Virus record (IMG/VR): IMGVR_UViG_3300034522_000045 | Coordinates: 1-46,353 of that record | Length of the DNA stretch: 46,353 nt | Source: a virus | Strand: one strand, 5' to 3' | Shown here: piece by piece, positions 8,294 to 16,315 of the stretch | How the letters are laid out: every line of letters starts with the position of its first letter | Position numbering within the stretch: position 1 is the stretch's first letter | Position numbers and translations under genes: made by a program | The notes under the pieces: generated by a model | Told to the model about the DNA's origin: nothing | What the model saw: only the letters and a program-made list of their open reading frames with translations | Database searches by the model: none

Positions 8294-9074
8294 GATTGCA
8301 CGATATCAGGGAAATGTTCGGGCTTTTGCCTCTGATGCACAGGGAATGGAAAGAACCGTGTTTGGTGGAACAAATCAGGCGGATGACCTGACCTCGCAGA
8401 TCACGGCATCTTTCCTTCGCGGATGGGGCATTGTTGGCGCTTCTGAACACCCCTCGCTTGAGGACTTCAATGCGGCAATGTATGCAATGAGTCAGTTCAT
8501 TGCGTATCAGCACCAAATGGGGGTTCCAGAGTGGCATGCAGAACAGGAATATCATATCGGTTCGATCTGCACACATAACGGTGAATCTTATCAGTCCTTA
8601 CAAAATGCAAATATTGGTAGCCAGCCGCCATCAGCAAAATGGACTCCTGTATTAACGTCAAAAAACGGTCTCGCAAACCTTGGTCTGGGAGAAGCGGCAA
8701 AACGAGGGGTTGGCACTGGGGTAAATCAGATACCAGATATGTCTTCTTTTGTATTCTCTGTATCCGGAGGGGTCAATATTTACCGATTCCCTAACCGAAT
8801 GTGCATTCAATGGGGGAACAGCAACACGGATGCAAATGGTGGCGCTGTTGTTTCTTTACCCGTAGCAATGTCAGCGTATGTCCCTGTGGTGATTGAAGGA
8901 TTATCTGGTAGCTGGACAGGTAGCGGTGGGGTGTATGACTTCTTCACGGTATATGGTGCGCAAGTTTCTACAACGTCTTCATTTCTCGCTAAATCATCTT
9001 CATATCGTGGCAGTGACGGTAAATTTGTCGCTCAGTCTACTAACTTTAACTGGGTTGTGGTGGGGACTATCTGA
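8286..9074 (+). CDS. Tail fibre protein
   Basis: A 262-residue protein. The N-terminal part (KIARYQGNVRAFASDAQGME) would attach to the baseplate. Residues near 80-110 (WHAEQEYHIGSICTHNGESY) resemble a carbohydrate-binding CBM5/12-type module, and the C-terminal part (FPNRMCIQWGNS onward) resembles receptor-binding fibre tips. It overlaps its assembly-factor gene at TGATG. The short length suggests a simple fibre recognising surface polysaccharide; the receptor cannot be read from sequence. Confidence 0.8.
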   Translation: MSKIARYQGNVRAFASDAQGMERTVFGGTNQADDLTSQITASFLRGWGIVGASEHPSLEDFNAAMYAMSQFIAYQHQMGVPEWHAEQEYHIGSICTHNGESYQSLQNANIGSQPPSAKWTPVLTSKNGLANLGLGEAAKRGVGTGVNQIPDMSSFVFSVSGGVNIYRFPNRMCIQWGNSNTDANGGAVVSLPVAMSAYVPVVIEGLSGSWTGSGGVYDFFTVYGAQVSTTSSFLAKSSSYRGSDGKFVAQSTNFNWVVVGTI

Positions 9075-9493
9075 TGCACACTTTCGTTTATAGCTCAGAA
9101 CAGAACGCATTCTGGTTCGCTGATAGCACGTCAGCACCTGCTGATGTGGTTTCTGTTGAGAAATCTGTTTTTGAAGAGTTTTGTGTTACGCCTCTGGATG
9201 GAAAGCGTCGGGTTGCCGGTGATGATGGCCTCCCGTCATGGGAAGAGATTCCACCACCAACGGCAGAAGAAATTAAAGCCTCGGCAATTGCAGCGGCTGA
9301 GCAGCAAAAATCTCAGTTCCTCGCTGAAGCATCAGAAGTTACCAAAGGGTGGCAGATTGACCTGCTGCTTGGCACCATTAGTGATGAAGACAAGGCGAAA
9401 CTAATTGAGTGGAGAACTTATATCAAGGAACTGGAGGGGGTAGACACCTCCAGTGCGCCAAAGATTAACTGGTCTGAGAAACCGGCGGTGTAG
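9074..9493 (+). CDS. Tail fibre assembly protein (Tfa-like)
   Basis: A 139-residue protein with the Tfa pattern: an N-terminal aromatic-rich part, the PSWEEIPPPTAEEIKASA hinge, and a helical C-terminus with WRTYIKELEGVD and INWSEKP. Tfa proteins help the fibre trimerise. It is coupled to the fibre gene. Its last 29 bases overlap the end of a second, convergent Tfa gene from the neighbouring prophage, marking the junction of two prophages. Confidence 0.85.
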   Translation: MHTFVYSSEQNAFWFADSTSAPADVVSVEKSVFEEFCVTPLDGKRRVAGDDGLPSWEEIPPPTAEEIKASAIAAAEQQKSQFLAEASEVTKGWQIDLLLGTISDEDKAKLIEWRTYIKELEGVDTSSAPKINWSEKPAV

Positions 9494-10058
9494 GCCAGAC
9501 AGGATTTATAGTATCAACCCGCATCAAATCCAGCCTGTAATCCTGCCATTCAATCAAAGCGTCGGCTTCTTCCTCCGTCGCTTTGCCCTTGTCTACGGCG
9601 TATTGTCGCCAGGCGATTTCTGAATCCGCCTGAGCGCGCAATTGGGCTTTACGAAACTCATTTTCAGCGATATTTGCAGCTTTCAGTTTGTTTTCATCAG
9701 TCACCCAGGCGCTGCCATTCCATTTGTCAAAAGGTGTGGCTGGCGCAAGTGGTGTTGTGTTTTCAGGGTAATCACCAGGGGCTTTCACTTCAATTGGTTG
9801 GCCGCTCTCTGTGCTGTAAACCGTTTCGCCGCGATGGTCATCGACTAACTCCCACTTATCGCCGACACGGATTATCGCTTTTCCCGCTTCATCGGCCGGG
9901 GGTTCATCAATATATGCACCAGCAGGTAAGCCAGCAGTTGCCGGGATAAACTCATCAATAAAGCCGATATATTCCCCATCAGGTTTTGTCAGATAGCAAA
10001 CAATCCATCCTGAAGTTTCTGCAAATCCCTGCGCATTAAGCGTGATGTATTCTTTCAT
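9465..10058 (-). CDS. G: P2-like tail fibre assembly protein G
   Basis: A 197-residue protein with the P2/Tfa pattern: FAETSGWIVCYLTKPDGEYIG at the start and WQDYRLDLMRVDTINPVWPT near the end. P2-family members usually stop shortly after WPTPP; here five extra residues (VSQTS) are encoded by sequence that is antisense to the first phage's assembly gene, a sign that the 3' end was replaced at a recombination joint. The start overlaps the stop of the H gene by one base. It would assist assembly of the H fibre. Confidence 0.85.
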   Translation of the reverse strand: MKEYITLNAQGFAETSGWIVCYLTKPDGEYIGFIDEFIPATAGLPAGAYIDEPPADEAGKAIIRVGDKWELVDDHRGETVYSTESGQPIEVKAPGDYPENTTPLAPATPFDKWNGSAWVTDENKLKAANIAENEFRKAQLRAQADSEIAWRQYAVDKGKATEEEADALIEWQDYRLDLMRVDTINPVWPTPPVSQTS

Positions 10059-11344
10059 TATTGCGCTCTCACGATGTAATTAAATGCCACGCTTTTAACG
10101 CGGTTCTCAGCAGCGGTTGGAACTTGAGTCGCAGCATTAATATTTAAGTTTCTGTAGGAAATACTCAGTCCTGTTCCACTCTGCCACGAGGTGATTCCAG
10201 TACCGGTGTAGGTAATGACGCCCGTCGCTAAATCTGGGTTTCCTGTATAGACGTTCGCGGCACTGCCAATAATGTTTCGGATCGCATCCCCCTGTTCGCT
10301 TAAAAGCGCCCGTCCGGTATCAATACCCCTTCCATCATCCCAGCCACGAATAGTTTGCGCACGTAAGTCGGGCAAGACTCCGGACGGGTACGCAAGGGCA
10401 AGCTTAGGGTTTGCAACCTTATCAAATGTTGCACCGTTCATTTTCAGAAAGCCGGTCGGCGGTGTTGCCAGCGGCCAGGGAATTGGAGTCCCAACCGGGA
10501 GCATAGAGCCTTCTCCCAGACCAAGGTTTTTGAGAAACTCTGAAACATCAGCAATGTCTTTTCCATTGGCTGCCTTGTCCATCTTTCCGGCAAGCGCATT
10601 TGTCATGGTGGTGGCAAAATTAGGATCGTTTCCCAGCGCCGCCGCCAGTTCGTTAAGCGTATCGAGTGCAGCTGGAGAAGATGCCACCAGTGCAGCAATT
10701 GCCGCCTGCACAAAAGCCGTGTTAGCAAGTTGCATGGAATTATTGCCTGCCGCTGCCGTCGGTGCTTTTGGCGTACCAATGAATGTCGGACTGGCTTTTG
10801 GCGCATATTGCGTATGCGGATCTGCAGCAGCAAGATGTTTTGCCATCAGATCATCCACATACACCTTAAGCTCCAGCACCTTGTCATCCACATATTTGCG
10901 GGTTGCCAGAACCACAGCAGGGTCAATTTTCAGGATGATGTTATCTGTGCTGCTGGTAATCAGCACCATGCGTACGGTCTGCGTGCGTCCGCTGCCCTCA
11001 ACGAGCTGCGGCTTATAGCTTTCCGGGCAATTCCCGACGGCAATCAGTGCGCCGTTTTCATCAAACAGGCCGACTTCACGAATCCACCACCCGCCCTCAT
11101 TTTCCGGGATCACCTGCTCAGCAATAATCTGGCTGCTGTTCTGTGGGTCGATATACAGCATATTCAGCGCTGCGCGGCGTTCCTCAGCCACTAACGCGGT
11201 CTGTTGCGCGTTGGGTGTGGGCAGCACACCGCCACCGCTGCCCACCGCCATATGGGTAATTTTTAGTGGGACACCGAGCGCGGCGGCGCTTGCCAGTTTC
11301 GCCGCGCCGATATCCGTCAGCAGGGTATAAAATTTTGCGCTCAT
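10058..11344 (-). CDS. H: P2-like tail fibre protein H
   Basis: A 428-residue protein starting MSAKFYTLLTDIGAAKLASA; the ATG at 11344 overlaps the I stop (ATGA). Residues 1-150 form the DUF3751-type attachment domain, a helical linker follows (HTQYAPKASPTFIGTPKAPT), and residues near 290-370 (MLPVGTPIPWPLATPPTGF through WDDGRGIDTGRALLSEQGD) match the phage tail collar domain. The C-terminus ends with YIVRAQ. It is the host-recognising side fibre. It is shorter than P2 gpH (669 aa), as common for variable fibres. Confidence 0.85.
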   Translation of the reverse strand: MSAKFYTLLTDIGAAKLASAAALGVPLKITHMAVGSGGGVLPTPNAQQTALVAEERRAALNMLYIDPQNSSQIIAEQVIPENEGGWWIREVGLFDENGALIAVGNCPESYKPQLVEGSGRTQTVRMVLITSSTDNIILKIDPAVVLATRKYVDDKVLELKVYVDDLMAKHLAAADPHTQYAPKASPTFIGTPKAPTAAAGNNSMQLANTAFVQAAIAALVASSPAALDTLNELAAALGNDPNFATTMTNALAGKMDKAANGKDIADVSEFLKNLGLGEGSMLPVGTPIPWPLATPPTGFLKMNGATFDKVANPKLALAYPSGVLPDLRAQTIRGWDDGRGIDTGRALLSEQGDAIRNIIGSAANVYTGNPDLATGVITYTGTGITSWQSGTGLSISYRNLNINAATQVPTAAENRVKSVAFNYIVRAQ

Positions 11345-11946
11345 GGGTTCACTCTCATTGTGTCGATAACATGGACGGCGCCGCCCTCGTAGGCAGTGCC
11401 ACCGGAAATGATGGTTTCGTTGATATACGGGTAGATCGTGATTTCTTCGCCGGTATAAGTGGCTGCACCCACAAAATACGGGCCGCCTGTCTGCAGGTTG
11501 ATGGACATGCCAACCAGATGACGGCTGCACGGTTTGGCATCACCGATCAGACGCTCCAGCTCCAGATAGGTTTCTTCTGTTATGCCCTGGTCCTGCACGC
11601 CAATATCCAGACGGAACGTCCCCGGCGTTTCGCCAGTCTGCCACCACTCAATGATGCGGATCAGAAAGCCGAACGGCTCCACCACGCGCCGCACGGCGCT
11701 GGTTGTCCCCTTGTGCTGATGGATATAAAACGCGTCCTGCACAACGCGGCGCTTGACGCTTTCTGTCCAGCTTTCATCCCAGCGGTCAACAGAAAACGCC
11801 CAGGCCAGATAGGGCAGGAATCTGATCGGACAGGTTGCCGGATTCCACAAATCACGCAGCGATACCTGCAGATCGGAAATCCCGCTGCAGGTCTGCGCCA
11901 GTCGGCGCTCAAGCGGCGACGAACCCGGCGGCAACAGACTATTCAT
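11341..11946 (-). CDS. I: Baseplate/tail protein I
   Basis: A 201-residue protein starting MNSLLPPGSSPLERRLAQTC; this ATG aligns with the P2 gpI start, and the frame upstream overlaps J. It contains the family core LWNPATCPIRFLPYLAWAFS followed by VDRWDE and HKGTTSAVRRVVEPFG. In P2-like phages gpI links baseplate wedge and fibre. It overlaps J at the 5' end by 8 bases and H at the 3' end by 4, so the operon is translationally coupled. Confidence 0.9.
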   Translation of the reverse strand: MNSLLPPGSSPLERRLAQTCSGISDLQVSLRDLWNPATCPIRFLPYLAWAFSVDRWDESWTESVKRRVVQDAFYIHQHKGTTSAVRRVVEPFGFLIRIIEWWQTGETPGTFRLDIGVQDQGITEETYLELERLIGDAKPCSRHLVGMSINLQTGGPYFVGAATYTGEEITIYPYINETIISGGTAYEGGAVHVIDTMRVNP

Positions 11947-12847
11947 CCGTGCCCCCGTTGGTAACGCTCCATTCGGTACAGGATGCCGCCTGCGTCTTAT
12001 CCAGCACCACATCCTCCAGAGGGGACGCCAGTTCCACACGCTGGACACCCTCCACGTGCAACGCGGCATAAATGGCGCTGCGGCGGATATCACGTCCCAG
12101 CCGTGTCTGACTGGCGATGTATTTCTGCAGGCTGGCTTTTGCCTCTGCCATCACCGGCTCAGCCTCCGGCCCCGGATAAAGGAATATCGTCGCATCCACG
12201 TTGTACGGAATAATTTCAGCGCTGCGCACCGTCAGGCGGTCTGCCACCGGACGCACCTTTTCACTGTTAAGCGCCTGCTCAACCACCGCCAGCAGGTCAG
12301 CCCCTGCCGTACCGTCACCCTCACGGCTCAGCACGGTAAGCACCACCTCTGCCGGTGCCGGACTGGTTGCGCTGGCATCAGCCACCCGCCCGTCGGCACT
12401 TCTGGCGTGGAACTCATAGGCTCCCGTCGGCCCTGCAACGGACAGCCCCTCAAATGCTGCAGGAATGCGCTGGCGTAATGCTTCATCACTTTCCATCACT
12501 GCGGCGACCGGCGGCACCGCGTCATTATCTGCAGGGACTACCGTCAGGCGCTTCACGTTGCAGTTGCCTGCCAGTTGTTCAAGGTCATTTCCCATGGAAT
12601 AGGCCACCATGACCGCCTGCGCAGCCTCATTAATTCGCTGACGCAGCAGGATTTCGCGGTAAGTATTTTCCTGCAGCAATTTGGTGACAGGTTCTGACTC
12701 CAGCGCTAACGTGCGCATAACAGCCTCCTGTTCATCAGCCGGATGGAGGGCCACAAAGGCGGCCTTGCGTTCTGCCAGCAATGCCTCAAAGTCCGGCACG
12801 TCCACAATCTGCGGCGGCGGTAGCCGGGAAAGGTCAATGACTGCCAT
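11939..12847 (-). CDS. J: Baseplate wedge protein J
   Basis: A 302-residue protein starting MAVIDLSRLPPPQIVDVPDF, the same length as P2 gpJ. It has the J features ALESEPVTKLLQENTYREIL and RQRINEAAQAVMVAYSMGND, and a C-terminal QTRLGRDIRRSAIYAALHVE. It is a wedge component connecting hub and fibre. The ATG overlaps the W gene. It belongs to a different tail lineage from the + strand J-like gene at 6393. Confidence 0.9.
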   Translation of the reverse strand: MAVIDLSRLPPPQIVDVPDFEALLAERKAAFVALHPADEQEAVMRTLALESEPVTKLLQENTYREILLRQRINEAAQAVMVAYSMGNDLEQLAGNCNVKRLTVVPADNDAVPPVAAVMESDEALRQRIPAAFEGLSVAGPTGAYEFHARSADGRVADASATSPAPAEVVLTVLSREGDGTAGADLLAVVEQALNSEKVRPVADRLTVRSAEIIPYNVDATIFLYPGPEAEPVMAEAKASLQKYIASQTRLGRDIRRSAIYAALHVEGVQRVELASPLEDVVLDKTQAASCTEWSVTNGGTDE

Positions 12848-13193
12848 TGTCTGCTCCTGTTGATACGGAAAGGGAAACCGGTGCGCCGTTATTGCCGTGT
12901 CCGGTAAGTTCAACCACCATAGAGCCGTCAAAATTGCCGTTGATGGTGATGGAGTCCAGCGTAAGTCGCGGCTCCCAACGGTTCAGCGCCACATAGACCG
13001 CAGACATAATCTGCAGGCGCAGCGCCGGGTTCTGCGGCTGGTCAATCAGGGCAGACAGCAGGGAGCCATATTCCCGGCGTGCAAGACGGCTGCCCTGCGG
13101 CGTCAGCAGAATATCCCGCACCGACTGGCGCAGATGGTCTGTATCTGCAATGGTCTGCCCGTCATTCCTGCTCATACCGATATACAACGTCAT
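12834..13193 (-). CDS. W: Baseplate wedge protein W (gp25-like)
   Basis: A 119-residue protein with the gp25/W signature DTDHLRQSVRDILLTPQGSR followed by REYGSLLSALIDQP, close in length to P2 gpW (115). It belongs to the baseplate wedge and lies in the V-W-J-I-H-G late operon. The start overlaps the V stop by 4 bases. Confidence 0.9.
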   Translation of the reverse strand: MTLYIGMSRNDGQTIADTDHLRQSVRDILLTPQGSRLARREYGSLLSALIDQPQNPALRLQIMSAVYVALNRWEPRLTLDSITINGNFDGSMVVELTGHGNNGAPVSLSVSTGADNGSH

Positions 13194-13768
13194 ACCGGCC
13201 CCCGCGTGTTGTCGCCACCTTTCAGAACGCCAGTATGCTCATGGTCATCAACTACGATCCCGTTAGAACTCATTGCGCCGCCGCCCTGAGTGACGCCGCC
13301 GTTGATCACCACCTCGCTGTTAATGCGCGTGGTGTCAGCCTCCACCACAAACTCACCGGTTTTGTAGGTGACACTGTCTGATGCCTCGATCACCATGGAT
13401 TTGATGCCCCTGACATGCCACCGTCCGGTGGCGGGTTCATACTCAAACCATCCCCCGTCCGGGTACTCCGTCACGCAGCCGTCCACGGAATCCGACGGTG
13501 GCGGAAACTGATTGGAGTAGATAGCGGGCAGCACAAAAGCGGTTTCCAGATTGCCGCCCATGCTCAGCACCACCACCTGCTCATCCGGCGACGGACACCA
13601 CCATGTACGGGCACCACCGGCGCGCAGCGTCAGCCAGTTAATCCAGTTAGTTTCAAGCTCGCCCACTTTCACCCGACACAGCCACTTTTTCCGGTCCACT
13701 TCGGTCACAGTGCCGGTGCGGATCAGATTGGTGATAAGGCGCATAATTTCGGTCAGTTGTGCATTCAT
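13190..13768 (-). CDS. V: Baseplate spike protein V
   Basis: A 192-residue protein with an N-terminal OB-fold region (GTVTEVDRKKWLCRVKVGEL) and a C-terminal beta-helix tip ending with DDHEHTGVLKGGDNTRG. The His-x-His near the end corresponds to the metal-binding tip of P2 gpV, which pierces the outer membrane. It is the first gene of the V-W-J-I-H-G operon, and an Ogr-type activator site lies about 45 bases upstream. Confidence 0.9.
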   Translation of the reverse strand: MNAQLTEIMRLITNLIRTGTVTEVDRKKWLCRVKVGELETNWINWLTLRAGGARTWWCPSPDEQVVVLSMGGNLETAFVLPAIYSNQFPPPSDSVDGCVTEYPDGGWFEYEPATGRWHVRGIKSMVIEASDSVTYKTGEFVVEADTTRINSEVVINGGVTQGGGAMSSNGIVVDDHEHTGVLKGGDNTRGPV

Positions 13769-13812
13769 AACGAAAGGTTGCCATCAGAGGGAAAAGGGAG
13801 GCAGCGCTGGCG

Positions 13813-13834
13813 CTTGTACCAGCGGTGGCACAAA
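13813..13834 (-). promoter_or_regulatory. Late activator (Ogr/Delta) site upstream of V
   Basis: Read on the - strand the site is TTTGT, 12 bases, ACAAG (13813-13817 and 13830-13834 on the + strand as CTTGT and ACAAA). This fits the dyad TGTTGT-N12-ACAACA bound by Ogr and Delta near -55 of P2-family late promoters. It lies upstream of V, where P2 has its V promoter, and it overlaps the extreme end of the upstream region of S. Confidence 0.7.
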
Positions 13835-13836
13835 GA

Positions 13837-14283
13837 TCACCCCGCCAGCCAGCGCAGCAGGGTGTCACGGGTGACGGTTTCCACTTCTTCATTCACGCCC
13901 AGCAGGCGGCGCTCTGCGTAGCGGACCTCCGGGCCTTTTCGGCTGACGCGATCCCGCAGGCCGTAATGGTGAACACGGGCAATGCGCTGCACCTTGCCAT
14001 CAAACTGCACGCTGGCGGAGTCCGCACTGGCGGTGGTTTTCAGGTATTTTGTGGTGCGAAGCTTTGCAAACATCTGGCGTTTGATGCGTCCCTTCTTGCT
14101 GCGGGCAGTCACCCGGCGCGGCTCATAGCCGCTACCGTCAGGATTACGCTGCAGCCTGATGTTCTGCTGCTGCGTCCGGCGCAGCTGTTGCGCCAGTTGC
14201 CGCATCATACGGCTGCGCGCGGCAGGCTCCAGATTCGCCAGTAGCGCCGTCAGCCAGTCATCCACCCTCTGCAGTTCATCCAC
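13837..14283 (-). CDS. S: Tail completion protein S
   Basis: A 148-residue basic protein (P2 gpS has 150) starting MDELQRVDDWLTALLANLEP and carrying the family segments RNPDGSGYEPRRVTARSKKG and RVHHYGLRDRVSRKGPEVRY. It acts in tail completion so that tails can join heads. The start overlaps R by 8 bases. It ends the O-to-S late operon; the V operon begins after it. Confidence 0.9.
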   Translation of the reverse strand: MDELQRVDDWLTALLANLEPAARSRMMRQLAQQLRRTQQQNIRLQRNPDGSGYEPRRVTARSKKGRIKRQMFAKLRTTKYLKTTASADSASVQFDGKVQRIARVHHYGLRDRVSRKGPEVRYAERRLLGVNEEVETVTRDTLLRWLAG

Positions 14284-14707
14284 GTTTCACCGTCCACATT
14301 TCTTCGGGTTCGTCCGGCTCCGGCACCGCTTCAACGCTTGACACGCTGCCGTTAGTGCTGACCAGCACGCGCTCCGTCAGTTGCAGGTTCAGGCTGATAT
14401 CGCACACATCGTTGCGCAGAATATCCACTTCAAAGGTGAACAGTTTTTCGCGCAGCTCCGGGTTATTGATAGCATCCGGCTGGTTGTCACTTAGCCACAG
14501 CAGCACAGGAGCCATCAGCAGATTCTGGTCGCCGCTGAAATCCTCGATCACCACGTTCAGGGTGTAGCGGTATTCCCATGACATGGAGCTGGCACCGGTT
14601 GCCACCATTGAGCCGTTATCAACGAAAAGGTGCAGCTTGTCCGGGTTGTCGCGGACATAAGCAACCGCTTTATTCAGGGCGCTGCGTAAGGACTGCGGTT
14701 TGTTCAC
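14276..14707 (-). CDS. R: Tail completion protein R
   Basis: A 143-residue protein. The start is taken as GTG 14707 because CAGGAG lies 7-8 bases upstream and because VNKPQSLRSALNKAVAYVRD aligns with the start of P2 gpR; a longer ATG frame only adds residues antisense to other genes. The middle has RYTLNVVIEDFSGDQNLLMA, typical of the family. It acts with S at tail completion. Confidence 0.85.
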   Translation of the reverse strand: MNKPQSLRSALNKAVAYVRDNPDKLHLFVDNGSMVATGASSMSWEYRYTLNVVIEDFSGDQNLLMAPVLLWLSDNQPDAINNPELREKLFTFEVDILRNDVCDISLNLQLTERVLVSTNGSVSSVEAVPEPDEPEEMWTVKRG

Positions 14708-14960
14708 TGTCTCGCTCCTGACACGCAATAATCGTGTCCACTTTGTCAGCACAGACCGCCCAGGCGGCCTCGGTTTCATCCAGCACCGCGTTCAGATCGC
14801 CGTTACTGCGCGGCGCTGACCTTTCCAGACGGCACTGCGTCACTCTGGGACAGCCACTCACGGTAAGCTGCACCTCCGGCGAGGGCCGGACGCTCCCGCA
14901 GCCGGATAATGTCAGCAGGCAAAGGAGTATCAGCCCAGCGGCGCAAATCCTCATTTTCAC
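14670..14960 (-). CDS. lysC: Outer spanin lipoprotein (Rz1/LysC)
   Basis: A 96-residue protein starting MKMRICAAGLILLCLLTLSG followed by Cys: a lipoprotein signal with an LSGC lipobox. It is embedded in another frame within the end of lysB, the classic Rz/Rz1 arrangement. The mature protein sits in the inner leaflet of the outer membrane and pairs with LysB to fuse the two membranes during lysis. Its 3' end overlaps the R start region. Confidence 0.8.
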   Translation of the reverse strand: MKMRICAAGLILLCLLTLSGCGSVRPSPEVQLTVSGCPRVTQCRLERSAPRSNGDLNAVLDETEAAWAVCADKVDTIIACQERDSEQTAVLTQRPE

Positions 14961-15231
14961 GTTTCAGTTCCTCGATCCGGTGCTGGCGGCTGCGCAGAAG
15001 TGCGGTGGTCTGTTCCGCTGCCGCATAAAGCCGCGCCTGCTCCCGGCTGTTGGTTTCGGCCAGAATGGACAGGCCGATCAGCTGGCTGTTTTTCTTCGTC
15101 AGCTCCTGCGTTTTGCTTTTCAGCACCGCGCCCTGCGTCTCGATGGTGTGGCTGGCATTGTTAAGCCGCCACGACTGCCAGCCCAGCGCCGCAAGTGCCA
15201 GCGCCAGAACCACTGCCAGTAAACGATTCAT
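14803..15231 (-). CDS. lysB: Inner-membrane spanin subunit (LysB/Rz-like)
   Basis: A 142-residue protein (P2 LysB 141) with an N-terminal membrane anchor (LLAVVLALALAALGW) and a long periplasmic coiled coil rich in Q, K, E and R (LKSKTQELTKKNSQL to HRIEELKRENEDLRRW). This is the i-spanin of the lysis cassette. Its gene encloses most of lysC in another frame and starts 4 bases inside the upstream lysA-like gene. Confidence 0.85.
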   Translation of the reverse strand: MNRLLAVVLALALAALGWQSWRLNNASHTIETQGAVLKSKTQELTKKNSQLIGLSILAETNSREQARLYAAAEQTTALLRSRQHRIEELKRENEDLRRWADTPLPADIIRLRERPALAGGAAYREWLSQSDAVPSGKVSAAQ

Positions 15232-15602
15232 TCCCGCAATGCCTTTAGCTCATCTTTAATTGCTAAGCTCATGGCAACTGTAAAAACACAAACCATCCCC
15301 GTGAGCTTCCATCCGGCAAGCAACATGACAAAGGCAAGAACGAGGCGCTGATACCAGGCGAGAGGCACTTTTTCCATTAGCCCCAGCACCCTGCTCAGCA
15401 ACTGACGGACGCGTAGCCGGTCACTCCCTGTCAGCGTGCAGGAGTACAACCCAGCAAAACAGACCAGTGAAAATGCGGCATACTCAAACCACATAATCAG
15501 CGCCAGTGGAAAAAGCGCATGAGATGTGGGGAAATTCACATCAACCATTACAAGAAGCGCCAGAACCGAAAGCGGCAGCCAGTAACTTTTTAACCATTTC
15601 AT
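15228..15602 (-). CDS. LysA-like membrane lysis-timing protein
   Basis: A 124-residue hydrophobic protein with three or four likely membrane segments (WLPLSVLALLVMVDV, FPLALIMWFEYAAFSLVCFA, LVLAFVMLLAGWKLTG). It occupies the position of P2 lysA between endolysin and lysB. P2 LysA affects lysis timing, possibly as an antiholin. The assignment relies on position and hydrophobicity. Confidence 0.6.
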   Translation of the reverse strand: MKWLKSYWLPLSVLALLVMVDVNFPTSHALFPLALIMWFEYAAFSLVCFAGLYSCTLTGSDRLRVRQLLSRVLGLMEKVPLAWYQRLVLAFVMLLAGWKLTGMVCVFTVAMSLAIKDELKALRE

Positions 15603-15606
15603 TTCG

Positions 15607-16116
15607 CTATACTCCTTTTAAGCACCAGGCCATTTCCCGCGCGCGGCGGTTGTCCAGCCCCTGATTAAACACACCTTTGACATACACCCAGCGCGGCAGC
15701 TGATGGCAGGCATCTGCCCAGCGCCGCTGGTTCAGCAACTTAACCAGCGTGGAGCTGCAGGCGTTGCCGGTGCCCACGTTGAAAGTAAACGACACCACCG
15801 CGTCATAGACCTTTTGCGGCATCGGCTGCACCACACATTTATCCAGCGCCCTCTCTACACGCAGCACATTGGTGATAAGTCCCTGCGCCGCCTGCCGTTC
15901 CGTGATGGTTTTTCCCGGCACCACACCGGACGTATTGCCGATCCCGTCAGTCCACACGCCCGCGCTGCACTGATAAGGCTGCAGGCGGCATCCCTCGTAG
16001 TCGGCTATCAGTTTCAGCCCCTCAACGGAGGTATGAAGCGACTGGAAACCGGGCAGCGTGGCGGCGATAGCCAGCACCGCCCCAACAAGGCAGCGCTTAA
16101 CGATTGAAGGATTCAT
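15607..16116 (-). CDS. SAR endolysin (lysozyme-like, Glu-Cys-Thr triad)
   Basis: A 169-residue lysozyme. The ATG at 16116 has GGGGGGAAT upstream. The N-terminus (residues 8-23) is a weakly hydrophobic signal-arrest-release segment containing Cys9. The catalytic pattern is Glu41, eight residues, Cys50, five residues, Thr56, where most relatives have Asp in the middle. Cys43 and Cys50 can form a disulfide. This arrangement parallels P1 Lyz, in which a Cys in the SAR segment activates the enzyme by disulfide exchange. It would cut peptidoglycan after release from the membrane. It overlaps the holin gene. Confidence 0.85.
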   Translation of the reverse strand: MNPSIVKRCLVGAVLAIAATLPGFQSLHTSVEGLKLIADYEGCRLQPYQCSAGVWTDGIGNTSGVVPGKTITERQAAQGLITNVLRVERALDKCVVQPMPQKVYDAVVSFTFNVGTGNACSSTLVKLLNQRRWADACHQLPRWVYVKGVFNQGLDNRRAREMAWCLKGV

Positions 16117-16312
16117 ATTCCCCCCGCGAAATTTTGCCGCCACGTAACAATTTGAAAGACTGGTGTTTGTAGTACCAGTTGATAGCCAGCATCAGCACAC
16201 CAATCAGTACGCCACCAACCGTTGACGCATCCTTGAGCGACAGATCGCCCAGCCATGCCAGCAGCACGGCGATGCAGTAAGTGATAAAGGCGCTGATTCG
16301 TTCAAGCGTCAT
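16097..16312 (-). CDS. Class II holin
   Basis: A 71-residue protein with two predicted membrane helices (ISAFITYCIAVLLAWLG, then VGGVLIGVLMLAINWYY) and a basic, hydrophilic C-terminus (KHQSFKLLRGGKISRGEY). It lies directly upstream of the endolysin, overlapping by 20 bases. It is shorter than P2 gpY (93) and resembles lambdoid class II holins, so this lysis gene may have been exchanged. It would depolarise the membrane, which also releases SAR endolysins. Confidence 0.8.
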   Translation of the reverse strand: MTLERISAFITYCIAVLLAWLGDLSLKDASTVGGVLIGVLMLAINWYYKHQSFKLLRGGKISRGEYESFNR

Positions 16313-16315
16313 AAT

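Noticed and set aside
9074-11344. An invertible fibre cassette as in Mu or P1
   Set aside because: Both fibre genes have their own complete attachment domains and no invertase gene or crossover sites were seen; a fused pair of prophages fits better.
11266-12612. Several long + strand frames opposite genes I and J
   Set aside because: They lack RBS and protein-like composition and lie opposite well-recognised P2 genes.
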